From Oscillospiraceae bacterium (GTDB taxonomy: Bacteria > Bacillota > Clostridia > Oscillospirales > Acutalibacteraceae), in the NCBI GenBank assembly GCA_031266365.1, contig JAISBE010000003.1, positions 62,001 to 126,000 on the forward strand: a DNA stretch of 64,000 nucleotides, in the 5' to 3' direction. Position numbers and translations under genes: made by a program. Below the pieces are notes generated by a model. That model was given only the letters and a program-made list of their open reading frames with translations. It was not told where the DNA came from and made no database searches. Positions 38,597-46,856 of this stretch are shown piece after piece (the first letter of the stretch is position 1; every line of letters begins with the position of its first letter).

Positions 38597-38684
38597 CTTT
38601 ATTGCTTTAAAAAAAGCATTTTCTAACAAATTAAGACTCGATATTTATAACTTTTAATAACCACACAGTAGGAGGAAATTTCAA

Positions 38685-39386
38685 ATGAAACATGGTAAAA
38701 GATATGTCGATAGCGCAAAATTGGTAGAAAAAACAAAATTATATGATGTAAAAGAGGCTTTAGATGTTTGCATAGAAACGGCTAAAGCAAAATTTGATGA
38801 AACAGTGGAAGTCCATGTGAGGCTAGGTGTTGACTCACGTCATTCCGATCAACAGGTTAGAGGGGCAGTTGTTTTGCCGCATGGCACTGGTAAGACCGTT
38901 AGGGTTTTAGCTATCTGCAAGGGAGATAATACCAAATTTGCTCAGGAAGCTGGCGCGGAATACATCGGTGCAGAAGATATGGCAAGTAAAATTCAAAACG
39001 AAGGCTGGACCGATTATGACGTTGTCATTACAACCCCTGATATGATGGGCTTGGTTGGCCGGTTAGGTAAAATTTTGGGCCCTCGTGGACTGATGCCAAA
39101 TCCAAAAGCTGGGACGGTAACAATGGACATCGCAAAAGCGATAAAGGATTCAAAAGCTGGCAAAATTGAATATCGCCTCGATAAAACCAACATAATTCAT
39201 TGTCCGGTGGGTAAAGTTTCTTTTGGTCAACAAAAATTGAAAGAAAATTTCGAAGTTCTTCTGGATGCAATAGTGAAGGCTAAACCAGCTGCAGCAAAGG
39301 GGCAATATATTAAATCTTGTGTTGTTGCATCAACGATGGGACCAGGTGTAAAGATTAACCCGATTCGAGCTGAGAAAATCAGCTGA
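38685..39386 (+). CDS. rplA: Ribosomal protein L1
   Basis: 233 residues, complete, beginning [16 protein letters not shown], with the signature [26 protein letters not shown] lies before the ATG. Only 88 bp separate it from nusG, leaving no room for L11. Confidence 0.98.
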   Translation: MKHGKRYVDSAKLVEKTKLYDVKEALDVCIETAKAKFDETVEVHVRLGVDSRHSDQQVRGAVVLPHGTGKTVRVLAICKGDNTKFAQEAGAEYIGAEDMASKIQNEGWTDYDVVITTPDMMGLVGRLGKILGPRGLMPNPKAGTVTMDIAKAIKDSKAGKIEYRLDKTNIIHCPVGKVSFGQQKLKENFEVLLDAIVKAKPAAAKGQYIKSCVVASTMGPGVKINPIRAEKIS

Positions 39387-39409
39387 TAAAGATGGTAGTT
39401 AGCTTTGTG

Positions 39410-39438
39410 TTGATTTTATAATTTTTTTGTGCTACAAT
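39410..39438 (+). promoter_or_regulatory. Promoter of the L10 leader
   Basis: TTGATT (39410-39415), 17 bases, TACAAT (39433-39438), in the gap after rplA. Confidence 0.6.
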
Positions 39439-39444
39439 AGTTAT

Positions 39445-39741
39445 AGTTAAAAAGAAGTTTTTGACGAATTTGGTATCATTTTCTGTAGATAGCAGGTGCC
39501 GTTTAGGTGTAATTGAAACATTTCTGCCTGCCGAGGAAATTGCGATTATAAAATTAATTTTTGTATATCGTGGTTCTTCTTGTTTAGTTTACAGGAGGAA
39601 TTTTTTGTTTGATGGAAAAAATAAAGAATTTTTGCAAGGTTATCAACATTAAAATAGCTGGCAGCTAGTTAAATACCAAAATTTGCATAAAATTAGCTGT
39701 TTTATTTGAATGTACTTGAATTTAGAATGGAGGTGTGATTT
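39445..39741 (+). promoter_or_regulatory. Ribosomal protein L10 leader RNA
   Basis: The untranslated stretch before rplJ holds the pair of conserved elements of the L10 leader: AGATAGCAGGTGCC (39487-39500) and CTGCCTGCCGAGG (39524-39536), where CAGG can pair with CCTG. L10(L12)4 binds this kink-turn structure to repress rplJL. The 63-codon frame inside it (39461-39652) is not a gene. Confidence 0.8.
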
Positions 39742-40275
39742 ATGCCGAGTGAAAAAATTTTAGCGCAAAAAAAGTTGGTAGTTAAAGAATTGGCGGGTAA
39801 GCTCAAAGATTCGTGCGCTGGTGTTTTAGTTGATTATAAAGGGATTAACGTTGCGGATGATACGCAATTGAGGCGGGAACTGCGCGATGCTAAAGTCCAT
39901 TATAAAGTGATAAAAAATAAATTATTACTGCGTGCAATTGAAGAGGCAGGTATTACTGGACTTAATGAAAACGCGCTGACGGGCACAACCGCGCTGGCAT
40001 TGAGCTTAGAAGACCCTGCGGCAGGTGCCCGCATTTTGTGCAAATATGCCAATGACAACAAATTTTTCCAAATCAAGGCCGGTTTTGTTGAAGGTCAAGC
40101 GATAGATAAAAAAATGGTTGTTGAATTGGCAAGATTGCCATCGAAAGAAATTCTTATTACAAGAGTTTTAGTGGGTTTAAATGCGCCGATCTGCGGTTTT
40201 GTGACAGTGCTTAATGGTGCTATAAAGAACTTGGCCGTGGTGCTCGCTGCTATTGCCGAAAAACAAAGTGCTTAA
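39742..40275 (+). CDS. rplJ: Ribosomal protein L10
   Basis: 177 residues; stalk base protein with VLVDYKGINVADDTQLRRELR and YKVIKNKLLLRA. Regulated by the preceding leader. Confidence 0.97.
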   Translation: MPSEKILAQKKLVVKELAGKLKDSCAGVLVDYKGINVADDTQLRRELRDAKVHYKVIKNKLLLRAIEEAGITGLNENALTGTTALALSLEDPAAGARILCKYANDNKFFQIKAGFVEGQAIDKKMVVELARLPSKEILITRVLVGLNAPICGFVTVLNGAIKNLAVVLAAIAEKQSA

Positions 40276-40354
40276 GATTATGCCAGCTTTAAGCATCAAA
40301 AAAGTAATTTTATCAAAAAATTAAAATTAAATAAAAATTTTGGAGGTTTTTGTT

Positions 40355-40738
40355 ATGTCAGAAAAAGTAGAAAAATTAATCGAAGAGGTCAAATCATTAA
40401 CAGTCCTTGAACTCAACACGCTTGTGAAAGCATTAGAAGAGGAATTTGGTGTCTCGGCCGCTGCTGCAACTGTGGCGGTGGCCGCGCCGGCCGCCGACGC
40501 GGCGGGTGGTGGTGCTGTGGAGGAAAAAACAGAATTTGACATTATTTTAAAATCTGCAGGCGCAAACAAAATTCAAGTGATTAAATTAGTGAAAGAGATA
40601 ATAGGTCTTGGGTTAAAGGAGGCTAAAGCCTTAGTGGATGAAGCGCCAAAGCCGTTAAAGCAGGCAGTGTCGAAAGAGGAATGTGAATCGATCAAGGCGA
40701 AATTATCTGAAGCTGGAGCAGAAGTGGAAGTTAAGTAA
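40355..40738 (+). CDS. rplL: Ribosomal protein L7/L12
   Basis: 127 residues from ATG 40355 (GGAGG at 40342-40346). N-terminal dimer domain, Ala-rich hinge, and C-terminal domain with [20 protein letters not shown]. Normally rpoB follows; here a 430-bp gap and asnB follow. Confidence 0.97.
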   Translation: MSEKVEKLIEEVKSLTVLELNTLVKALEEEFGVSAAAATVAVAAPAADAAGGGAVEEKTEFDIILKSAGANKIQVIKLVKEIIGLGLKEAKALVDEAPKPLKQAVSKEECESIKAKLSEAGAEVEVK

Positions 40739-41168
40739 ATTATTCGTTTGGAAAGCGCAATTTTTTATTGCACGAGGAAATTTTTTAGGAAATTGCTAAT
40801 TTGTTTTTACTTTTGACTAATGATAATAATGCGTATTTTGGTCAAAGATAAGTTTATAACATCTTGGCATTTTCTTCTCTTTATAAAAAAATTAATGCGA
40901 ATAAAGTATTGCGAAATATAGGATGAACTTTAGTGCTAATTTTAGCTTTTTGTGCAACTAGACGTTTATAAATCAAGTATTATGTGATTAAAAAAGACGC
41001 ACGCAGCTGGGGATAGAGAAATATGCTTAAAAAAATAGTAGAAAACTTATCATAAATTTGGCGTTGATAAAAGCGCGGCCCTGATTTTAAAATTTCCCTA
41101 TTTAAATCATCGCATTTGTTTTTGAGTAAAAAGAAATATTCTATAATTCAAGGAAGGACCTTGTAAAT
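40739..41168. other. 430-bp gap where rpoB would be expected
   Basis: AT-rich sequence with no gene, clear terminator or repeat that I can see. A -10-like TATAAT lies at about 41141. Confidence 0.4.
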
Positions 41169-43088
41169 ATGTGTGGAATATGCGGGTTTACCGGTAAAAT
41201 TGTGAATTGCGATCTGGCCATTAAAGATATGACAAATATAATAATGCACAGAGGGCCTGATAGTTCGGGATATTGTTTTGGTAATGGAATCACTATGGGA
41301 TTTTGCCGACTCAGTATAATTGATGTCTGTGATGACAGTAACCAGCCTATTTACAACGAAGATAAAACTCTCGTTTTGACATTTAACGGTGAAATTTATA
41401 ATTATAAAGAATTGCAGCAAGAGTTAATCAAATTGGGCCACGTTTTTTATACGCAATCAGATTCAGAAGTGCTAGTTCATGCGTTTGAAGAGTGGCGCGA
41501 AAAAATGTTGGATAAATTAAGAGGCATGTTTGCGTTCGCTATATGGGATAAAAAAGATAACTCCCTTTTTATGGCACGCGATTTTTTTGGCATAAAACCT
41601 CTTTATTATACGCAAGTGGAAAATTCACCGACGAACCATGAAACCAGCTCAGATGAGGCTTTTTCCTCAATAAATGGGTCTTTTTTTGATCAAAAAAGTT
41701 TGGTTTGGGCATCTGAAATTAAAAGTATTTTAAAATTTCCTAAATTTAAAAGAATTTTTAACGAAAAAGCGTTGAATAATTATCTTTCATTTCAATATGT
41801 TGTCCCTCCAGAAACTTTTTTTGAAGGAATATACGTGCTCCTTCCGGGACACTATCTTTGGTATAAAAATGGCAAAATTGAAATCACAAGATATTTTGAA
41901 GCAACGTTTAATCAAAATAAACTAATGACGCTAAAAGAAGCTGTAGCGAACATAAGAAACGTTATGGAGGATAGCGTTGAGGTACACAGAATTAGCGATG
42001 TTGAGGTGGGTTGTTTCCTTTCAAGTGGGGTTGATTCAAGTTATATAGCGAGTTATTTTAAAGATCACAAAGCTTTTACGGTTGGATTTGATTTTGGTGA
42101 AAAATATAACGAGATCGATTGGGCGAATAAATTTGCACAAAAAATAGGCTTAAATCACTATTGTAAAATAATTTCTTCTTCAGAATTTTGGGATAGTGTA
42201 AAATCAGTCCAATATATGATGGATAGCCCATTGGCAGATCCATCTTGTATCGCACTTTATTTTGTTGCAAAACTTGCGAGTAAATATGTGAAAGTAGTGG
42301 TATCTGGTGAAGGGGCAGATGAGCTATTTTGCGGTTATCAGGTGTATAGGCGTCCACGTGTATTTTATCTATATCAAAAAATTTTGCCTAAGTTTTGTCG
42401 CAGCTTTTTAAGAAAAATGGTTCTAAAAGCTCCCTATAATTTTAAAGGAAAAGGCTATGTCGTCCGTGGCGAACGCAAAATTGAGGAAAATTTTATTGGC
42501 AATGCTTATATATTTAATTTACGTGAAAAGAAAAAACTTCTAAAAAATTCGACAATTGCAACAGATCCGATAGATATTTGTAAAAAGTTTTATGAGCGTG
42601 TGAAGAATTATGACAATGAAACAAAAATGCAATATATTGATATAAATTTCTGGCTTACAGGGGATATCTTATTAAAAGCAGATCGTATGAGTATGGCGCA
42701 TTCGTTGGAATTGAGAGTTCCTTTTTTGGATAAAGAAGTTTATCGCGTGGCGTCATCAATTCCCACAAAATTTCTTATTAACAAAAAAAGCACAAAATAT
42801 GCCCTTCGCTTAGCTTCATTAAATAAACTGCCAAAAGAAAATGCGCAAAAAGCAAAGCTTGGTTTTCCTGTTCCAACACGAGTTTGGCTTAGGGAAGAAA
42901 AATACTATCATATAGTGAAAAATGCATTTTTATCAAAACCTGCAACTAATTTTTTTAATACAGAGTTTTTAATCAAACTTCTTGATGATCATTATTTCGG
43001 AAAATGTGACAATAGCCGTAAAATTTGGACGATTTATATCTTTTTGGTTTGGTACAACATCTACTTTAATGATGATTTCCCGGGCTGA
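41169..43088 (+). CDS. asnB: Glutamine-hydrolysing asparagine synthetase
   Basis: Makes asparagine from aspartate, glutamine and ATP. 639 residues. The class II glutaminase domain starts MCGICGF with the nucleophile Cys2 and includes HRGPDSSGY and FNGEIYNY. The synthetase domain has the PP-loop FLSSGVDSSYIA near residue 283. An insert of about 30 residues (around 155-185, NHETSSDEAFSSINGSFF) makes it longer than most homologues. The 3' end is followed by a terminator. Alternatively it could modify another substrate, since the family is broad. Confidence 0.93.
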   Translation: MCGICGFTGKIVNCDLAIKDMTNIIMHRGPDSSGYCFGNGITMGFCRLSIIDVCDDSNQPIYNEDKTLVLTFNGEIYNYKELQQELIKLGHVFYTQSDSEVLVHAFEEWREKMLDKLRGMFAFAIWDKKDNSLFMARDFFGIKPLYYTQVENSPTNHETSSDEAFSSINGSFFDQKSLVWASEIKSILKFPKFKRIFNEKALNNYLSFQYVVPPETFFEGIYVLLPGHYLWYKNGKIEITRYFEATFNQNKLMTLKEAVANIRNVMEDSVEVHRISDVEVGCFLSSGVDSSYIASYFKDHKAFTVGFDFGEKYNEIDWANKFAQKIGLNHYCKIISSSEFWDSVKSVQYMMDSPLADPSCIALYFVAKLASKYVKVVVSGEGADELFCGYQVYRRPRVFYLYQKILPKFCRSFLRKMVLKAPYNFKGKGYVVRGERKIEENFIGNAYIFNLREKKKLLKNSTIATDPIDICKKFYERVKNYDNETKMQYIDINFWLTGDILLKADRMSMAHSLELRVPFLDKEVYRVASSIPTKFLINKKSTKYALRLASLNKLPKENAQKAKLGFPVPTRVWLREEKYYHIVKNAFLSKPATNFFNTEFLIKLLDDHYFGKCDNSRKIWTIYIFLVWYNIYFNDDFPG

Positions 43089-43109
43089 ATTTTAAACTTT
43101 TAACTGTGA

Positions 43110-43156
43110 AATAGATCTGCTATCGCTGAAGAAAGTGTATAGCAGGTCTATTTTTA
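43110..43156 (+). terminator. Terminator after asnB
   Basis: Stem AATAGATCTGCTAT (43110-43123) / ATAGCAGGTCTATT (43139-43152) with one G-T pair, followed by TTTTT. Confidence 0.9.
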
Positions 43157-43199
43157 TATTAAAAAATAGGAGAAGCAGGAATTTTTGTGAGATATTTTT

Positions 43200-43215
43200 T
43201 GTTTCACGTGAAACG
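43200..43215. promoter_or_regulatory. parS-like site 2
   Basis: TGTTTCACGTGAAACG: one base from the Bacillus-type parS consensus TGTTNCACGTGAAACA. Lies in the gene-free stretch after asnB. Confidence 0.82.
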
Positions 43216-43350
43216 CTAAAAATTAATTCCGCGGTGTGTAAAAATAAGCGCTAATTTTAAATTTGATAAAGAGATACTTAAAATAGTAAAACCTGCTTTT
43301 TAAAGTATAAGGATTTTTTTAATATAATATATTAGTTTAATTTGAAAAAA

Positions 43351-43366
43351 TATTTCACGTGAAACG
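43351..43366. promoter_or_regulatory. parS-like site 3
   Basis: TATTTCACGTGAAACG, with the same 12-bp core, 151 bp from site 2. Two sites so close make chance unlikely. Confidence 0.78.
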
Positions 43367-43619
43367 GTATAATTTTATAATTCATAAAAATTTTGAGTTT
43401 ATCTGTAACTTTATAGCGAAATTTAAATTTTATTATTTGAAATTTAAAAATAAATTAAAAAGTTATTGACTTTATGATGTTTTATTTGTTAAAATTATTT
43501 ATGTCGGAATATTCTTCTAAAGGTTTATTCTATTGGCAGGTTATAGTTGCCTCATTTTAATGCCTATAATTGCATTATTAAAATATATAAAATTTTTTCA
43601 AGTGTTGTAGACGCAATAA

Positions 43620-43648
43620 TTGACATAAATTGGAGAAAAGAGTATATT
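43620..43648 (+). promoter_or_regulatory. Promoter of the AbrB-like gene
   Basis: TTGACA (43620-43625), 17 bases, TATATT (43643-43648), 55 bp before the start. The remaining 43367-43619 is AT-rich with no gene. Confidence 0.7.
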
Positions 43649-43703
43649 TATATCATACTACATTTAAATTTAATATAATATATCGAAAAAGGGGCAAATT
43701 ATT

Positions 43704-43958
43704 ATGAAGCGGGCAGAAATTGTCAGGCATATAGACGATTTAGGAAGAATTGTACTCCCAATGGAAATTAGAAAGAGTTTGGGAATTAGGCGTAAAGATC
43801 CTCTAGCAATTTACATAACAGATGGAGATACAATTGCCTTAAAAAAAATCAATACGTCAACTTGTGAATTTTGTGGAAATAAGGAAGGCGCAGTTGAATT
43901 TAAAGAAAAAAATATTTGCAAGGAATGCCTGCATGAATTGAAAAAACAGGAGGTATAA
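43704..43958 (+). CDS. AbrB/SpoVT-type transition regulator with zinc ribbon
   Basis: 84 residues. N-terminal swapped-hairpin AbrB domain (EIVRHIDDLGRIVLPMEIRK, then IYITDGDTIALKK), followed by a CEFC...CKEC zinc-ribbon tail (residues ~54-77). DNA-binding dimer; in Clostridia such genes control growth-phase transitions. Targets unknown. Confidence 0.9.
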   Translation: MKRAEIVRHIDDLGRIVLPMEIRKSLGIRRKDPLAIYITDGDTIALKKINTSTCEFCGNKEGAVEFKEKNICKECLHELKKQEV

Positions 43959-44179
43959 ACTCCTATTCGAGCTTAAGGAAAGTGTTAGGCTATAAAAATT
44001 CACCAAGAGATTTTGCGGTGACAGTATTCATTTTTATACATTTGGCGTTGGATATTTATATTTTAAAAGTTGACTTTTACTTTTCTCAGTGTTATAGTAA
44101 ATAAGTAATTATAAAAATATGTATTCCCCTTACGTCAAATTTGAAATTTGGCGTCTTATGTCCAGAAGGAGGTGCAAAT

Positions 44180-44476
44180 ATGTCGCATATAAATAATGCT
44201 TATGAAACCGTTATAGTTTTCTCTTTAAAGTCTGGAGAGGAAGCTATTGCCACTTTATTACAGAAATTTAAAGATTTAATATCTTCTAACGGAGAGATCG
44301 AAAGTGTTGATGAATGGGGCAGGCGAAAATTAGCCTATCCAATCAGAAAAGAAACCGAAGGCCATTACGTTTTATTTAATTTTACGAGCAACGCTGAATT
44401 TCCTGCTGAGTTAGATCGTATTTATAAAATAACAGATGGAGTTCTTCGTTCTCTTATTGTAAAAAAAGAGGGGTAG
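44180..44476 (+). CDS. rpsF: Ribosomal protein S6
   Basis: 98 residues from ATG 44180, which follows AGAAGGAGGTG; an upstream in-frame ATG (44141) is not supported. YETVIVFSLKSGEE, WGRRKLAYPIRKETEGHYVLF are family markers. First gene of rpsF-ssb-rpsR. Confidence 0.97.
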   Translation: MSHINNAYETVIVFSLKSGEEAIATLLQKFKDLISSNGEIESVDEWGRRKLAYPIRKETEGHYVLFNFTSNAEFPAELDRIYKITDGVLRSLIVKKEG

Positions 44477-44488
44477 GGCGAAGCAGAA

Positions 44489-44941
44489 GTGTTAAATGTT
44501 GCAATTTTAATGGGTAGATTAACTGCTGATCCGGAGCTAAAACACATTCCAAACGGAACTGCGGTGGTGAATTTCACAATCGCAGTGGATCGTTCTTATT
44601 CAAAATCCAACACGGAAAGAGTTACCGATTTTATCAATGTGGTTGCCTGGCGTGGTACCGCTGAGTTTGTGTCAAAATATTTTTGTAAAGGCCAACTAAT
44701 CGCTGTTCAAGGATCATTGCAGACGAGGTCTTATCAGGATAAAGACGGCAATAATAGGAAAACATTCGATATTGTTGCGGATAATGTGCATTTCGCTGAT
44801 TCAAAAAAAGAAAGCGCGGGCATGACCAACCAACAGCCTGAGTATGAAAAGAGCGCAGGAGCAGTGCATCCAGCTTCTTATGAAAGTGGCAATACAGAGG
44901 ATTTTCAAGAAATACCGGCGGAAGATGACCTGCCGTTTTAG
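44489..44941 (+). CDS. ssb: Single-stranded DNA-binding protein
   Basis: 150 residues, GTG start. OB fold with NVAILMGRLTADPELKH and FINVVAWRGTAEFVSKYF. Acidic tail ends EIPAEDDLPF, the partner-binding tip. Between rpsF and rpsR as usual. Confidence 0.97.
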   Translation: MLNVAILMGRLTADPELKHIPNGTAVVNFTIAVDRSYSKSNTERVTDFINVVAWRGTAEFVSKYFCKGQLIAVQGSLQTRSYQDKDGNNRKTFDIVADNVHFADSKKESAGMTNQQPEYEKSAGAVHPASYESGNTEDFQEIPAEDDLPF

Positions 44942-45016
44942 TGATAAAATCGAAAGTTAGCGCTAGTTTGCACCTTAATTTATAAATAAATTTACTATCA
45001 TAGGAGGTGGCTAATA

Positions 45017-45277
45017 ATGGCTGAAAGAGAAGAGCGGCGAGAGAGAGATAATCGCCGAGGAGGCAGGCGAGGTCGACGAAAAGTTTGTGGGTTCTGCGTT
45101 GATAAATTAAAAATTATTGATTATAAAGATCTTTCAAGGCTTAGAAAATATATTTCAGAAAGAGCAAAAATTTTGCCACGCAGAGTAACTGGGACCTGTG
45201 CGCAACATCAACGTAGGTTAACGGTTGCTATTAAGCGTGCTAGACATCTAGCTTTAATGCCTTTTACCAGCGATTGA
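45017..45277 (+). CDS. rpsR: Ribosomal protein S18
   Basis: 86 residues with an Arg-rich N-terminal extension, [19 protein letters not shown], and [18 protein letters not shown] precedes the ATG. Confidence 0.97.
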   Translation: MAEREERRERDNRRGGRRGRRKVCGFCVDKLKIIDYKDLSRLRKYISERAKILPRRVTGTCAQHQRRLTVAIKRARHLALMPFTSD

Positions 45278-45322
45278 AGTTTATAATGTAATTGATGAAT
45301 TTTAGAATTATCTATATTTTTA

Positions 45323-45354
45323 AAATGACTGAGTTATAGCTCAGTCATTTTTTT
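45323..45354 (+). terminator. Terminator after rpsR
   Basis: Stem AAATGACTGAG (45323-45333) / CTCAGTCATTT (45340-45350), then further T. Confidence 0.92.
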
Positions 45355-45523
45355 ATTAATTTAATAAGTTAAAAAATTTTTTTTATTATAAAATTAAAAA
45401 TTTTAAAGAGAGATTTACCGAATAAATTATTAAATTAACAATATTTTTATTTAAATTAGGTTTATTTTATCGAAAAAAATAGAAAATAAAATCTTTATTG
45501 CGCATTTTTGATATTATAAATTA

Positions 45524-45552
45524 TTTACAAATAAAAAATTCTATGTTATTAT
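45524..45552 (+). promoter_or_regulatory. Promoter of the secreted ankyrin-like gene
   Basis: TTTACA (45524-45529), 17 bases, TATTAT (45547-45552). A start near 45559 favours translation from ATG 45592 rather than 45571. Confidence 0.6.
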
Positions 45553-45591
45553 AGTTTAGCATTAAAATATATGAAGGGATTGGTAAAACCA

Positions 45592-46668
45592 ATGCATAAT
45601 ATGCTCAAAAAATTAGTAACATTACTCGCAACTATAAGTATTTTTATAGCAAATATCACTATATTTAATAATATCAATGTTTTGGCAGATGATGGCGTCA
45701 AAATTTTCAGTTTAGATGACCCGCAATGCAGGGATTTGTGTTATGCTTTGCATTATGATGATCTAGAATTGCTTCAGCAGATAATGGCTACTCAAGGGAT
45801 AGGTACAGCTATTATTTTTGATATAGCCGATTTACGTCATTTGGGGTTGCCGGTCCGTAGAGGGCAACAACAGGAATATTTTACGCTAGCTTCGTTGGCT
45901 ATTTTATTTCATGCCGACGCCTGCTTGAATTGGTGTTTAAATCAAGGAGGAGACCACATACATTATTATCAATATCCTGGTCAAATGTCAACAGCAGAAT
46001 GCGCGGCAAGTATTGGGCGGAAGGATTTGATGGTAGAATTGCATAGGCGATACAATTTTCCTGAGTATAAACGATTTTTATTTGTAGCAATAGATGGCAT
46101 GGATGCAACCAATCCGCATGCCGCTGATTGCACTGAAATTGTGAGGTGGCTTATTAGAGATAAAAAATATCCTCTATATATTTTGAGGATCCCAGATGTT
46201 GAGGAATTTGCGTGCCGTATCGCCAACTTGCGCTGGAGAGACTTTAGAGGGCTAACACATATATTTGATCAGGGGCGGGCGGATACGCGTTTTCGCGATA
46301 ATTTAGGTTATTTTATAAGAGCTCTTATACAACATGGCGCCCCAACACAAACTATATTATTTTTCTTAAATGAATTTCCTGAGTTACTAACATGGGAAGA
46401 TTTAGAAGTGCGGACTATGTTACATATAGCTGCTGAAGCGCGGAATCCCGAGGTTGTAGAATATCTGGTTAACGTCATAGGAATGGATGTTAACGCACAC
46501 ACATTTGATAAACGAACTCCGCTTCAATTTACCCGTTTTAATAAGTCTGATTACAAAAAGAATCCATTCGAGCGTAGTGAAGTAAAAAAGATTGAGAGAG
46601 TTATACGAGCAGCAGGTGGAAGACGGAATCCAGAGAAAAAAATCGCAAAAAAATCAAAGTTATGGTAA
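45592..46668 (+). CDS. Secreted ankyrin-repeat-like protein
   Basis: 358 residues from ATG 45592 (45571 is possible). Signal peptide ends about VLA near residue 34. The mature part consists of helical pairs. The clearest ankyrin unit is near the C-terminus: RTMLHIAAEARNPEVVEYLV followed by VNAHTFDKRTPLQF. Earlier units (YALHYDDLELLQQI, CAASIGRKDLMVEL) are degenerate. The C-terminal tail is Lys-rich (KKIAKKSKLW). Ankyrin proteins with signal peptides are common host-interaction proteins in intracellular bacteria; the role here is an inference. Followed by a hairpin terminator. Confidence 0.75.
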   Translation: MHNMLKKLVTLLATISIFIANITIFNNINVLADDGVKIFSLDDPQCRDLCYALHYDDLELLQQIMATQGIGTAIIFDIADLRHLGLPVRRGQQQEYFTLASLAILFHADACLNWCLNQGGDHIHYYQYPGQMSTAECAASIGRKDLMVELHRRYNFPEYKRFLFVAIDGMDATNPHAADCTEIVRWLIRDKKYPLYILRIPDVEEFACRIANLRWRDFRGLTHIFDQGRADTRFRDNLGYFIRALIQHGAPTQTILFFLNEFPELLTWEDLEVRTMLHIAAEARNPEVVEYLVNVIGMDVNAHTFDKRTPLQFTRFNKSDYKKNPFERSEVKKIERVIRAAGGRRNPEKKIAKKSKLW

Positions 46669-46752
46669 AGGCAGATACAAAATTGGCAGACGGGGAAAAG
46701 GGGCGCAAATATCGCGGTAAAATTTGTGGTTAGTAAAATTGTTCTTGATTTT

Positions 46753-46790
46753 ATAAGCTTCTCTCTGATATATTTTAGAGAGAAGCTTAT
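46753..46790 (+). terminator. Terminator after the ankyrin-like gene
   Basis: Perfect 14-bp stem ATAAGCTTCTCTCT (46753-46766) / AGAGAGAAGCTTAT (46777-46790), then TTAATT. Confidence 0.82.
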
Positions 46791-46856
46791 TTAATTAAAA
46801 CCGGCTTTAATATATTTTCTAATTGATGCTTAAAATTTTTCCTTTTGGAGGCTTTC

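Noticed and set aside
39461..39652. 63-codon ORF before rplJ
   Set aside because: It lies inside the L10 leader RNA and has no family features.
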